NCBI GenBank assembly: GCA_025980505.1
Contig: JAICXI010000001.1
Location: 1-28,278, forward strand
Source: a bacterium
GTDB lineage: Bacteria > Oederibacteriota > Muellerivitia > Muellerivitales > Muellerivitaceae
Direction: 5' to 3'
DNA length: 28,278 nucleotides
Shown: positions 21,856 to 28,278 of the stretch, in pieces
Position numbering within the stretch: the stretch's first letter is position 1
How the letters are laid out: each line of letters begins with the position of its first letter
The notes under the pieces: model-generated
What the model was told of the DNA's origin: nothing
Databases searched by the model: none
What the model saw: the letters and a program-made list of their open reading frames with translations, nothing else
Translations under genes and position numbers: made by a program

Positions 21856-22599
21856 CTAAATCTGGATCTTGGAAAAGAGCCAGCCACCCAACGCCAGAAG
21901 CGCCGCCGAGCAAATCCCCAGCACACCCAGGTCCGTTCCCACGCCGAAAAAGGAAACCTCCCCCAGGGCCGCCCGCAGCCCGTCCACCCCGTAGGAGAGC
22001 GGGTTCAAGGTCGTCACCAGGGCCATTCCGCCGGGAAGCCCCTGCAGGGGGAAAATGGCGCCGGACAGGAAGAAGAGCGGCATGACGAGGAAATTCATGA
22101 TGAGGGGAAAGCTCTGCATGTCCTCCAACTGGGAAGCCAGGGCCGTGCCGAAGGCGGTGAAGAGCACCGCGATGAGGAACATGAACAGCAGCGCCAGGGG
22201 GAGCGCCCGGAGGCCCGGCCGGAAGCCGAACCCGAAGGCCAGGAGGAAGATCACCAGGCCCTGGACCAGGGCCACCGTGGCGCCGCCCAGGGTGCGGCCG
22301 ATCATGATGTGGAGCCGGGGTACGGGCGCCACCAGCGTTTCCTTCAGGAACCCGAACTGGCGGTCCCAGATGATCTCGATCCCCGAGAAAACGCCGGTGA
22401 AGAGGATGCCCATGGCGATGACGCCCGGCGCGAGGAACTGCAGGTAATCGCCGCGGCCGGCCTGGGAGTAGATTTTCCCGAAACCGAAGCCGAAGGCCAG
22501 GAGGAAGATGAGCGGCTGGCCCAGAGACCCGATCATGCGGGAGCGGGACCGGAAATAACGTTTCAGCTGACGCAGCCATAGAATATAGATGGTACTCAC
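21856..22599 (-). CDS. ABC-2 type exporter permease (DrrB-like)
   Basis: The protein is 247 aa, read from a GTG at 22599 (AAGGG upstream). Six hydrophobic helices are visible. An N-terminal amphipathic start (MSTIYILWLRQLKRYFRSR) is followed by the family's PLIFLLAFGFGFG, then GIEIIWDRQFGFLKETLVAP, the cytoplasmic coupling loop. MPLFFLSGAIFPLQGLP and TTLNPLSYGVDGLR are the C-terminal ABC-2 signature. It pairs with the ATPase gene upstream on the same strand. Such two-gene systems export drugs, lipids or polysaccharides, and the substrate cannot be told. Confidence 0.9.
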   Translation of the reverse strand: MSTIYILWLRQLKRYFRSRSRMIGSLGQPLIFLLAFGFGFGKIYSQAGRGDYLQFLAPGVIAMGILFTGVFSGIEIIWDRQFGFLKETLVAPVPRLHIMIGRTLGGATVALVQGLVIFLLAFGFGFRPGLRALPLALLFMFLIAVLFTAFGTALASQLEDMQSFPLIMNFLVMPLFFLSGAIFPLQGLPGGMALVTTLNPLSYGVDGLRAALGEVSFFGVGTDLGVLGICSAALLALGGWLFSKIQI

Positions 22600-22926
22600 G
22601 TCCGTAGCCCTTTCTCACCGAAGAAATACCAGGAAATAATTAAAACTTCCAACAAAACTCAAAAGCAAAGGCGGCTTGAACCGCTCCCCGAAGGGAACAG
22701 GTTGATCCCCGGTCTTTTCGAGGGGACAAGGGCACCAGGCCGTTCGACGTTGCTCAGGCCCCGAGTTGAATCGAAGGGCTCACCCAGAAAGGCAAGAGCG
22801 AAGGCGGTTCTATTGGTTGTTCCAACCTTTGCTCTTTTGTGGTCCTTGATGCTCTTGGTGTCCCTGGTGGTTCAATGGGTTTTGTCAGGGGTTCTTCATC
22901 TTCGTACCCGCCGTGGTTCCCCGGCA
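22600..22926. other. Gap between the ABC ATPase and permease genes, holding repeat sequence
   Basis: There is no gene in these 327 bases. CAAAAGCAAAGG near 22660 is echoed in inverse by CCTTTGCTCTTTT near 22830, making a loose inverted repeat. Bases 22829-22875 carry the CTTGGTGTC-type repeat. The gap is unusually long for an ABC gene pair. Confidence 0.45.
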
Positions 22927-23742
22927 TCATCTCCGCCACATCCGCTTGATCCTCCGCATCGAGTCGACGCTGGAGGCGTCCTCGTCCCTCATGGAATGAC
23001 CGGTCAGCCGGATGAAGGCGTCCTCCAGGGACCGGGCCCGGGCCTTCCGCTTGAGCGCCAGGGGCGTGCCCTGCGCCACGATCCGTCCGTGGTCGAGGAT
23101 GATCACCCGGTCCGCCACCCGTTCGGCCTCCTCCATGTAATGGGTGGTGAAAAAGACCGTGATCCCCTCGCGCCGGTTCAGGTCCTTGATGTAGTTCCAG
23201 ATGTGGTTGCGGGTCTGGGGGTCCAGGCCCACGGTGGGCTCGTCCAGGAACAGGATCAGGGGGTGGTGCAGGAGCCCCCGGGCGATCTCCAGGCGGCGTT
23301 TCATGCCGCCGGAGAACTGCTTCACCAGGCTGTCGCGGCGGTCCCACAGTTCCACCACCTTCAGCAGCTCCTCGGTGCGCTTGCGGCGAAGGCCGGCCGG
23401 GACCTTGTAAAGCACGCCGTGGAACTCCATGTTCTCCCGGGCGGTCAGTTCGTCGTCCAGGCTGGGATCCTGGAAGACGATGCCGAAGGTTCGCCGCACG
23501 CCGGCCTGGTCGGCGGCGGGGTCGTTGCCGTCCAGGAGCACCCGCCCGCTTGTGGGGTCCAGCAGGGTGGTGAGCATCTTGATGGAAGTGGTCTTGCCCG
23601 CTCCGTTGGGGCCCAGGAAGCCGAAAATGCGGCCCTTCTCCACGGTGAAGGAAATACCGTCCACGGCCGTGAAGGGACCGAATTTCTTGGTGAGGTTTTC
23701 CACTTCAATGATGGGTTTGGCCGTGGCGGTTCCTTTTAACAC
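22927..23742 (-). CDS. ABC exporter ATP-binding protein (DrrA-like)
   Basis: The protein is 271 aa, read from a GTG at 23742, which starts 62 nt after the prfC stop. The frame upstream overlaps prfC and is not conserved. All ABC motifs are present: Walker A GPNGAGKT (44-51), Q-loop FQDPSLDDELTARENMEF, signature FSGGMKRRLEIARGL, Walker B ILFLDEPTVGLD, and H-loop TTHYMEEAE. The C-terminal stretch SLEDAFIRLTG is typical of the DrrA family. It powers the permease at 21856-22599. prfC lies upstream on the same strand, so read-through is possible. Confidence 0.9.
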   Translation of the reverse strand: MLKGTATAKPIIEVENLTKKFGPFTAVDGISFTVEKGRIFGFLGPNGAGKTTSIKMLTTLLDPTSGRVLLDGNDPAADQAGVRRTFGIVFQDPSLDDELTARENMEFHGVLYKVPAGLRRKRTEELLKVVELWDRRDSLVKQFSGGMKRRLEIARGLLHHPLILFLDEPTVGLDPQTRNHIWNYIKDLNRREGITVFFTTHYMEEAERVADRVIILDHGRIVAQGTPLALKRKARARSLEDAFIRLTGHSMRDEDASSVDSMRRIKRMWRR

Positions 23743-23804
23743 AAAATCCCGGGGGGCCTGGGCGAGCCAGCGCTCCCGGCGCCGGCGCTTTTCCCCCCGG
23801 CCGC

Positions 23805-25403
23805 CTAGGCCATGTCGGCCAGCGTATGGCCGGGACATTTTTTCGCCGTATATTCCTTGTCCCACGGCGTCTTGAAGAGGACGACGGGCCGGTTCCGGCG
23901 GTCGCGGGTCTTCAGCACCGAAACCGGCGGGTCGAAGGCGTCCGGGTCCCCCCCGAGCCAGGCGCTGCAGGTATAGGGCAGGAGTTCCAGCACCGTATCC
24001 ACGTTGTATTCGCTTTTCAGCCGGTACTGCAGCACGTCGAACTGCAGGCGCCCCACGGCCGCCACGTAAAAGTCCAGCTCATCCCAGCTTTTCAACATCT
24101 GCACCGTGCCCTCGGCCGTCATCTGTTCCACGCCCTTGTCGAAGGACTTGCGCTTGGCCACGTCCTTGGGGCGTACCCGGCCGAAGACCTCGGGCTGGAA
24201 GGAAGGGAGCGGCTTGAAGTTGAACCCTCCGGAAAGGGAGATCGTGTCCCCGATGGCGAAGAGGCCGGGGTTGATCACGCCCACGATGTCGCCGGGATAA
24301 GCCACATCCAGGGTGTTGCGGTCCGAAGCCAGCATGGAATGGGGGCGGGACAAGCGCAACTCCCGGTCCAACCGGTGGTGCTTCACCACCAGGTCACGCT
24401 CAAAGCGGCCCGAACAAACCCGCAGGAAAGCCGTCGAGTCACGGTGCTTGGGGTTCATGTTGGCCTGTAGTTTGAACACGTAGGCTGAAAAGGGGGCTTC
24501 CACGGGATCGATGGTGACCTCCCCGGCCGGGGTATCGGCCTGGCGGGATCCAGGGGGCGGCGCCATTTCCACGAAGGCGTCGAAAAAGGGCTCCACGCCG
24601 AAATTGGTCAGGGCCGAGGCGAAGAAAACCGGGGTCACCTTTCCCTTCAGGAACTCGCCGTGGTCGTAGGAGTTCCCCGCCACTTCCAATAATTCCAGGT
24701 CGTTGTGCAGTTTTTCCCAGAGCTCGGGCGAAACATGTTCCCTGACGCCGGGGCCGGAAAGGGACACCCGCTCCACCGAGGCCTTGGCCGCTCCGCCCAC
24801 GGAAGTTTTGGTGAAAAGGAGCAGTTCCTTCGTGCGGCGGTCCACCACGCCCACAAATTCCCGGCCGCTCCCCACCGGCCAATTGATGGCCGAGGAATGG
24901 ATGCCAAGCACCTCTTCCACCTCATGCATCAGGTCCAGGGGGTCGCGGCCGGGCAAGTCCATCTTGTTGATGAAGGTCATGACCGGGATGCCCCGCAGGC
25001 GGCAGACCTCGAAGAGTTTCCGCGTCTGGGTTTCCACGCCCTTGGCGGCGTCGATGACCATGATGGCGCAGTCGGCGGCCGTAAGCGTCCGGTAGGTGTC
25101 CTCGGAAAAGTCCTGGTGGCCGGGAGTATCCAGCACGTTGATGACGGCGCTCTTGTAGGGAAACTGCATGGCCGAGGCGGTGATGGAAATGCCGCGTTCC
25201 TGCTCCATGCCCATCCAGTCGGAAACCGCCACCTTGCCGCCCTTCCTTCCCCGTACCATGCCGGCTGTCTGGATCATGCCGGAGTAAAGCAGCAGCTTCT
25301 CGGTCAGGGTGGTTTTACCCGCGTCCGGGTGGCTGATGATGGCGAAGGTGCGGCGTTTGGCCACCGCGTTTTTGATTTCGTTGGTCAGGGTCGGATCGGG
25401 CAT
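23805..25403 (-). CDS. prfC: Peptide chain release factor 3
   Basis: The protein is 532 aa, close to the 529 of E. coli. It is a translational GTPase that recycles RF1 and RF2 from the ribosome after peptide release. The G motifs are G1 SHPDAGKTT (24-32), G3 DTPGHQDFSEDTYR and G4 NKMD. The DWMGMEQERGISITASAM block is the switch region of the RF3 group. Domain II and III features include HRDSTAFLRVCSGRFERD and EVFGRVRPKDVAKRKSFDKG. The C-terminus is NRPVVLFKTPWDKEYTAKKCPG. AAGGAAAG lies 5 nt before the ATG. Confidence 0.97.
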   Translation of the reverse strand: MPDPTLTNEIKNAVAKRRTFAIISHPDAGKTTLTEKLLLYSGMIQTAGMVRGRKGGKVAVSDWMGMEQERGISITASAMQFPYKSAVINVLDTPGHQDFSEDTYRTLTAADCAIMVIDAAKGVETQTRKLFEVCRLRGIPVMTFINKMDLPGRDPLDLMHEVEEVLGIHSSAINWPVGSGREFVGVVDRRTKELLLFTKTSVGGAAKASVERVSLSGPGVREHVSPELWEKLHNDLELLEVAGNSYDHGEFLKGKVTPVFFASALTNFGVEPFFDAFVEMAPPPGSRQADTPAGEVTIDPVEAPFSAYVFKLQANMNPKHRDSTAFLRVCSGRFERDLVVKHHRLDRELRLSRPHSMLASDRNTLDVAYPGDIVGVINPGLFAIGDTISLSGGFNFKPLPSFQPEVFGRVRPKDVAKRKSFDKGVEQMTAEGTVQMLKSWDELDFYVAAVGRLQFDVLQYRLKSEYNVDTVLELLPYTCSAWLGGDPDAFDPPVSVLKTRDRRNRPVVLFKTPWDKEYTAKKCPGHTLADMA

Positions 25404-25697
25404 GCCGACTTTCCTTCATTCGATGGATTGGGCCGCGCGGCAAGCCGCGCCGGGGAGAACCGGGGACTCCAGGACGCCGGCTTCCGGACGCCGGAAGGGC
25501 GGAACCGGCGCATAGGGGCGGTATCTTAACAAACTTTTAGGGAAATATCGGGCCGATGTTCAAAACTTGCGCCCGGGACGGGGGTGTCGCCCCGGAGGAT
25601 TGAAAAAGAAGCGCCCCATCCTGTGCCGGATCATTTGCCACCGGCGGGCTCCGCGTTTAAACTAGCCCCCTTTCCATCCCCGATCGAAGGACATCCC

Positions 25698-26360
25698 ATG
25701 GCGTTCGCGGCGAAGGCGGCCAAGGAACTGGCGGTCTTCCTGAGGCAGTGCTGGTTTTTGGTGATCCTCCTGGTGGCGGCCCTGGCGGTCTATCCCTTTG
25801 AGCGGGGCCGGGAATTCGGGGTGTGGTTGAGCCTGTCCTACGTGACTTCCTTTCTTTTCTACGTCCTGACCCTCTATTTGCCCGAGCGTAAAAACCGCAA
25901 AAACATCCACCGCGCCGTGGTGCCTTACCTGCAGCAGATCATCAGCGACATCAAGGGCGTTTATTACACCTTCCTGGCCGCCTCCAACGTCCACAGCGAC
26001 GTCACCCGCCTGCGGGACAGCGACTTCCACAACATCTTCCGCCAGATCAACCCCCAGGACCGCTCCACGCGGTTGGATTACCTGGGTTTCGGCAATTGGT
26101 TCGAGTACCTGGAGCACCAGAAGGCCCGCATCAAGCGCACGGTGGACCGCATTCTCACTTACGAGCATTACCTGGACACGGACTTCATCCTGGTGATCGA
26201 GAGCCTTAATAATTCCACCTTGTTTGAGATCCTCGACTTCATCGAACACAAACCCCTGGCCTATACCGACTTCGGGTTCCTCGCCGACGCCTACGAACAG
26301 TGCTACAAGCAGGCGGAGCGGCTGGAAGACTACCTGAAAAAATACACGGCGGATATTTAG
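25698..26360 (+). CDS. Two-helix membrane protein of unknown function
   Basis: The protein is 220 aa, read from the ATG at 25698 with GAAGG 7 nt upstream. The longer frame back to 25584 adds an unlikely Pro-rich leader. It has a short amphipathic start, TM1 about residues 17-33 (WFLVILLVAALAVYP), TM2 about 42-60, then a charged, mostly helical cytoplasmic domain of about 155 residues. That domain includes NRKNIHRAVVPYLQQIISDI and FHNIFRQINPQD-STRLDYLGFGNW, and ends in a Tyr/Glu-rich helix EQCYKQAERLEDYLKKY. I do not recognise a family. It stands alone between divergent prfC and gcvT, with 210 bases before gcvT. Confidence 0.7.
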   Translation: MAFAAKAAKELAVFLRQCWFLVILLVAALAVYPFERGREFGVWLSLSYVTSFLFYVLTLYLPERKNRKNIHRAVVPYLQQIISDIKGVYYTFLAASNVHSDVTRLRDSDFHNIFRQINPQDRSTRLDYLGFGNWFEYLEHQKARIKRTVDRILTYEHYLDTDFILVIESLNNSTLFEILDFIEHKPLAYTDFGFLADAYEQCYKQAERLEDYLKKYTADI

Positions 26361-26432
26361 GCCCCGACAAGGATTGGCCCGCCACCCCCAACGACGCAAG
26401 CCAAGTTGTTGAGAAGCCATGCCTGGGCAACC

Positions 26433-26457
26433 CTTCTTTCTTGGCGCCCTTGGTGCC
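26433..26457. repeat. CTTGGYGTC-type dispersed repeat upstream of gcvT
   Basis: CTTGGCGCCCTTGGTGCC, in the gap between the membrane protein and gcvT, resembles the sequences at 14814, 19930 and 22850. Confidence 0.35.
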
Positions 26458-26570
26458 ATGGGCGGCGCCGTGTTTTGACTTTGCTTTTCGGGGATGGGGG
26501 CCGGAAAAGTCATGGCCCTTTACCGCCCGATGGGATAAATTGACGGAGTTTTATTCGAACGGAGGGATTC

Positions 26571-27656
26571 ATGCGCGATACTTTCTGCCTCAAATGGGAC
26601 CAGGACCACGGCGCCAAGCTGGTGGATTTCCACGGTTGGAACATGCCGGTTTCCTACGCCAAGGGCATCCTGGCCGAGCACGAGGCTACCCGCACCTCGG
26701 CCGGGCTTTTCAACATCTCCCACATGGGTCGTTTGAGGATCCAAGGGCCCCAGGCCTACAAATTTTCCCAATACGCCTTCACCAACGACCTTTCCAAGAT
26801 CAACATCGGCAGCGCCCTTTACGGTTTCCTCCTCAACGCCAAGGGCGGCATCATCGACGACGTGATCATCTATAAAGAGGCCAACGACCGGTTCCTCTGG
26901 ATCATCAATGCGGGCGGCCGCGAAACCGATGTCGAGCATTTGAAGCGCCTTTCGACGGGCAAGGACCTGAAGATGGATGTGCTTTCCGACGATACGGCCC
27001 TCCTGGCCCTGCAGGGCCCCCAGGCCGACGCGGTCCTGAAACGATGGGTCAAGGACGCGGACCTGGACCGGATCCCTTACTTCGGTTTCGGCCGGGGCAC
27101 GATCCAGGGCAAGGGCGCCTTCATCATGGCCACGGGTTACACGGGCGAGGACGGCTACGAGTTGATGGTGGACGTGAAGGATGCTCCCATGGTGTGGGAA
27201 CTCCTGGCCTCCCAGCCGGAGGTGACGCCTTGCGGCCTGGGCGCGCGGGACTCGCTGCGCCTGGAAGCCGGGCTTCCGCTGCACGGCAACGACATCGACG
27301 AGGCCACCCAGCCCTATGAGGCCGGCCTGGGATGGGCGGTGAAGGGGGACAAGGAAGGCGGCTTTTTCGGCCGGGAAGCGCTCAACCCCAATCCTTCCCG
27401 TAAATTGATCGGCCTCACCCTGGAAGGCCAGGCCATTCCCCGCCAACACTACAAGGTGGTTTGCGGGGGGCGGGAAGCGGGTGAAGTGACCAGCGGCATT
27501 TTTTCGCCGACGCTTAAAAAGGGGATCGCCCTGGCTTACGTGAAAGGGGAATGCCTTGACAAGCCCCTGGCCGTCGACATCCGCGGCAAAGCCGTGCCCG
27601 CCGCGGTCACCCGGCCGCCCTGGGTGAGGCATGTGACCAAGGCCAAGGCGAAATAA
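26571..27656 (+). CDS. gcvT: Aminomethyltransferase, glycine cleavage T-protein
   Basis: The protein is 361 aa, with GGAGGG 5 nt before the ATG. It takes the aminomethyl group from lipoyl-GcvH, releases ammonia and makes 5,10-methylene-tetrahydrofolate. Family marks are LVDFHGWNMPVSY (17-29), GLFNISHMGRLRIQGP, and KGGIIDDVIIY with the catalytic Asp at 96/97. ATGYTGEDGYEL, then LGARDSLRLEAGLPLHGND, the folate-side block, follow. The C-terminal barrel has GEVTSGIFSPTLKKGIALAYV. No gcvH or gcvP follows within the window, where a repeat element begins instead. The lipM and lpd genes upstream belong to the same metabolism. Confidence 0.96.
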   Translation: MRDTFCLKWDQDHGAKLVDFHGWNMPVSYAKGILAEHEATRTSAGLFNISHMGRLRIQGPQAYKFSQYAFTNDLSKINIGSALYGFLLNAKGGIIDDVIIYKEANDRFLWIINAGGRETDVEHLKRLSTGKDLKMDVLSDDTALLALQGPQADAVLKRWVKDADLDRIPYFGFGRGTIQGKGAFIMATGYTGEDGYELMVDVKDAPMVWELLASQPEVTPCGLGARDSLRLEAGLPLHGNDIDEATQPYEAGLGWAVKGDKEGGFFGREALNPNPSRKLIGLTLEGQAIPRQHYKVVCGGREAGEVTSGIFSPTLKKGIALAYVKGECLDKPLAVDIRGKAVPAAVTRPPWVRHVTKAKAK

Positions 27657-28278
27657 ATTCCACCGGCGGACTTGTGCCACGGGCCCTCGGGACGGTTTCT
27701 TGGAACAATTTCTTCCCGTCCTTTTGATTTAAACAGGACAAATTGTAAAAGTTGGACACTCTTGCCGAATGGCCGAAAAATTTAAAAACCGATCAGTTTC
27801 AATGCGCCTTTAACCTGTCGTTGCGAGCCGCGAATGAGGCGGCGAACCCTTCGACTCGCTTTGCTCGTTCAGGGTGTTGCAATCCAAGCCTGCGGTGAGC
27901 GGCCGCGGGGAGTCGAACCATTCATGGGTGGTTTTAAGGTTGTGGGTTTTGCCTGGGGCAAAACCCGTTATTTTCAACTGGGATTGCTTCGCCATGATCG
28001 CCCCGCTATTCGCGGGGCATTCCTCGCAACGACCGATAGCGTTTTTCCGGAAAATAGGGGCTTGGGCCGCTCTTCTTTAAAGAAGTTTCCAGCTTTTTGT
28101 CCAGTGTCCAACTTTTGAAATTATATTTAGCTTGGGAACGATGCACTGGGCGTCAGGTCCCAACAACCCCGTCCCTTGCGTCGCGGTTTGGATGGTTCCA
28201 TAGGGGTTATTCCCTAGGAGGGCTTTTGGGGAGATGGGGTGGGTGAGGGGTGTGGTGAAACCCATGAAATCATCCCCA
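27657..28278. other. Gene-free right end of the window
   Basis: I see no convincing gene. Most of it is the 382-bp inverted-repeat element (27741-28122). The last 156 bases hold short frames without a family signature. A neighbouring gene may start beyond the edge. Confidence 0.55.
27741..28122. mobile_element. MITE-like element with 20-bp terminal inverted repeats
   Basis: The left end AATTGTAAAAGTTGGACACT (27741-27760) is mirrored at 28103-28122, where the reverse complement is AATTTCAAAAGTTGGACACT. That is 18 of 20 matching, with the inner 14 perfect. The 382-bp interior has no transposase frame but is rich in palindromes, including CCCCGC/GCGGGG around 28000-28018. It also holds the common TTGCGAG... 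and ...GGGATTGCTTCGCC intergenic repeat pieces. A target-site duplication is not obvious. It could be a nonautonomous transposon moved by a transposase elsewhere. Confidence 0.6.

Noticed and set aside
22702..23739. Long plus-strand frame opposite the ABC ATPase
   Set aside because: It is a shadow of the ATPase gene, whose Walker and signature motifs are intact.
28077..28265. Minus-strand 62-codon frame at the right end
   Set aside because: It begins outside the inverted-repeat element and runs into it, with no ribosome-binding site or family pattern.

Overview
The window looks like chromosomal DNA of an uncultured, GC-rich bacterium. It carries secreted NHL-propeller proteins, lipoproteins with long Thr-rich stalks and ordinary housekeeping genes. 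Thr-rich '[TS]PT' stalks together with NHL proteins bring to mind candidate phyla such as FCPU426 or Elusimicrobiota-like lineages. That placement is a low-confidence impression, because no marker gene here settles it.

Region 1 (1-9823) is the accessory and most interesting part. An edge-truncated, membrane-anchored NHL protein (minus strand, 1-410) and a secreted NHL-propeller/SGNH-hydrolase fusion (511-2580, minus) lie divergent from a tight plus-strand operon. The operon order is: membrane-anchored SGNH protein (2811-3884), 40-residue single-helix microprotein (3881-4003), MBOAT O-acyltransferase (4004-5212), NHL-SGNH fusion with altered catalytic residues (5227-7224), small secreted protein (7287-7805), third NHL-SGNH fusion (7805-9772). 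The microprotein ends in FIYVDF, which matches the C-terminal F-x-Y-x-x-F tail of DltX, the acyl relay peptide of teichoic-acid D-alanylation. No dltA or dltC is present. My reading is a DltX-like, MBOAT-driven system that moves an acyl group across the membrane to an envelope or exopolysaccharide acceptor, with several SGNH proteins acting outside. Just after the last gene is a fossil of the 3' end of the small secreted gene, which shows that the NHL-SGNH/small-protein pair was duplicated.

Region 2 (9983-13023) holds two tandem paralogous lipoproteins with Thr-rich stalks, each closed by a strong terminator. A tRNA-Val(CAC) with its own terminator follows.

Region 3 (13473-27656) is mostly housekeeping: an SRAP protein, QueD, glutamine-dependent NAD synthetase, a degenerate YfcE-like phosphoesterase, an ErpA-type Fe-S carrier, a LipM-like octanoyltransferase, a dihydrolipoamide dehydrogenase, a Tyr-rich small secreted protein, a nitrate-reductase-associated-type protein, two tandem zinc-ribbon microproteins, a DrrAB-type ABC exporter, PrfC, an unknown two-helix membrane protein and GcvT. 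Fe-S carrier, octanoyltransferase, Lpd and GcvT together point to lipoyl-dependent glycine cleavage, though GcvH, GcvP and LipA are not in the window.

Region 4 (27657-28278) and several gaps hold palindromic repeats. These include a 382-bp element with 20-bp terminal inverted repeats, a two-hairpin REP-like repeat seen twice, a 34-bp duplication of the lpd 3' end, and scattered copies of a CTTGGYGTC-type repeat. Non-ATG starts (TTG or GTG) recur and are usually backed by a Shine-Dalgarno sequence.
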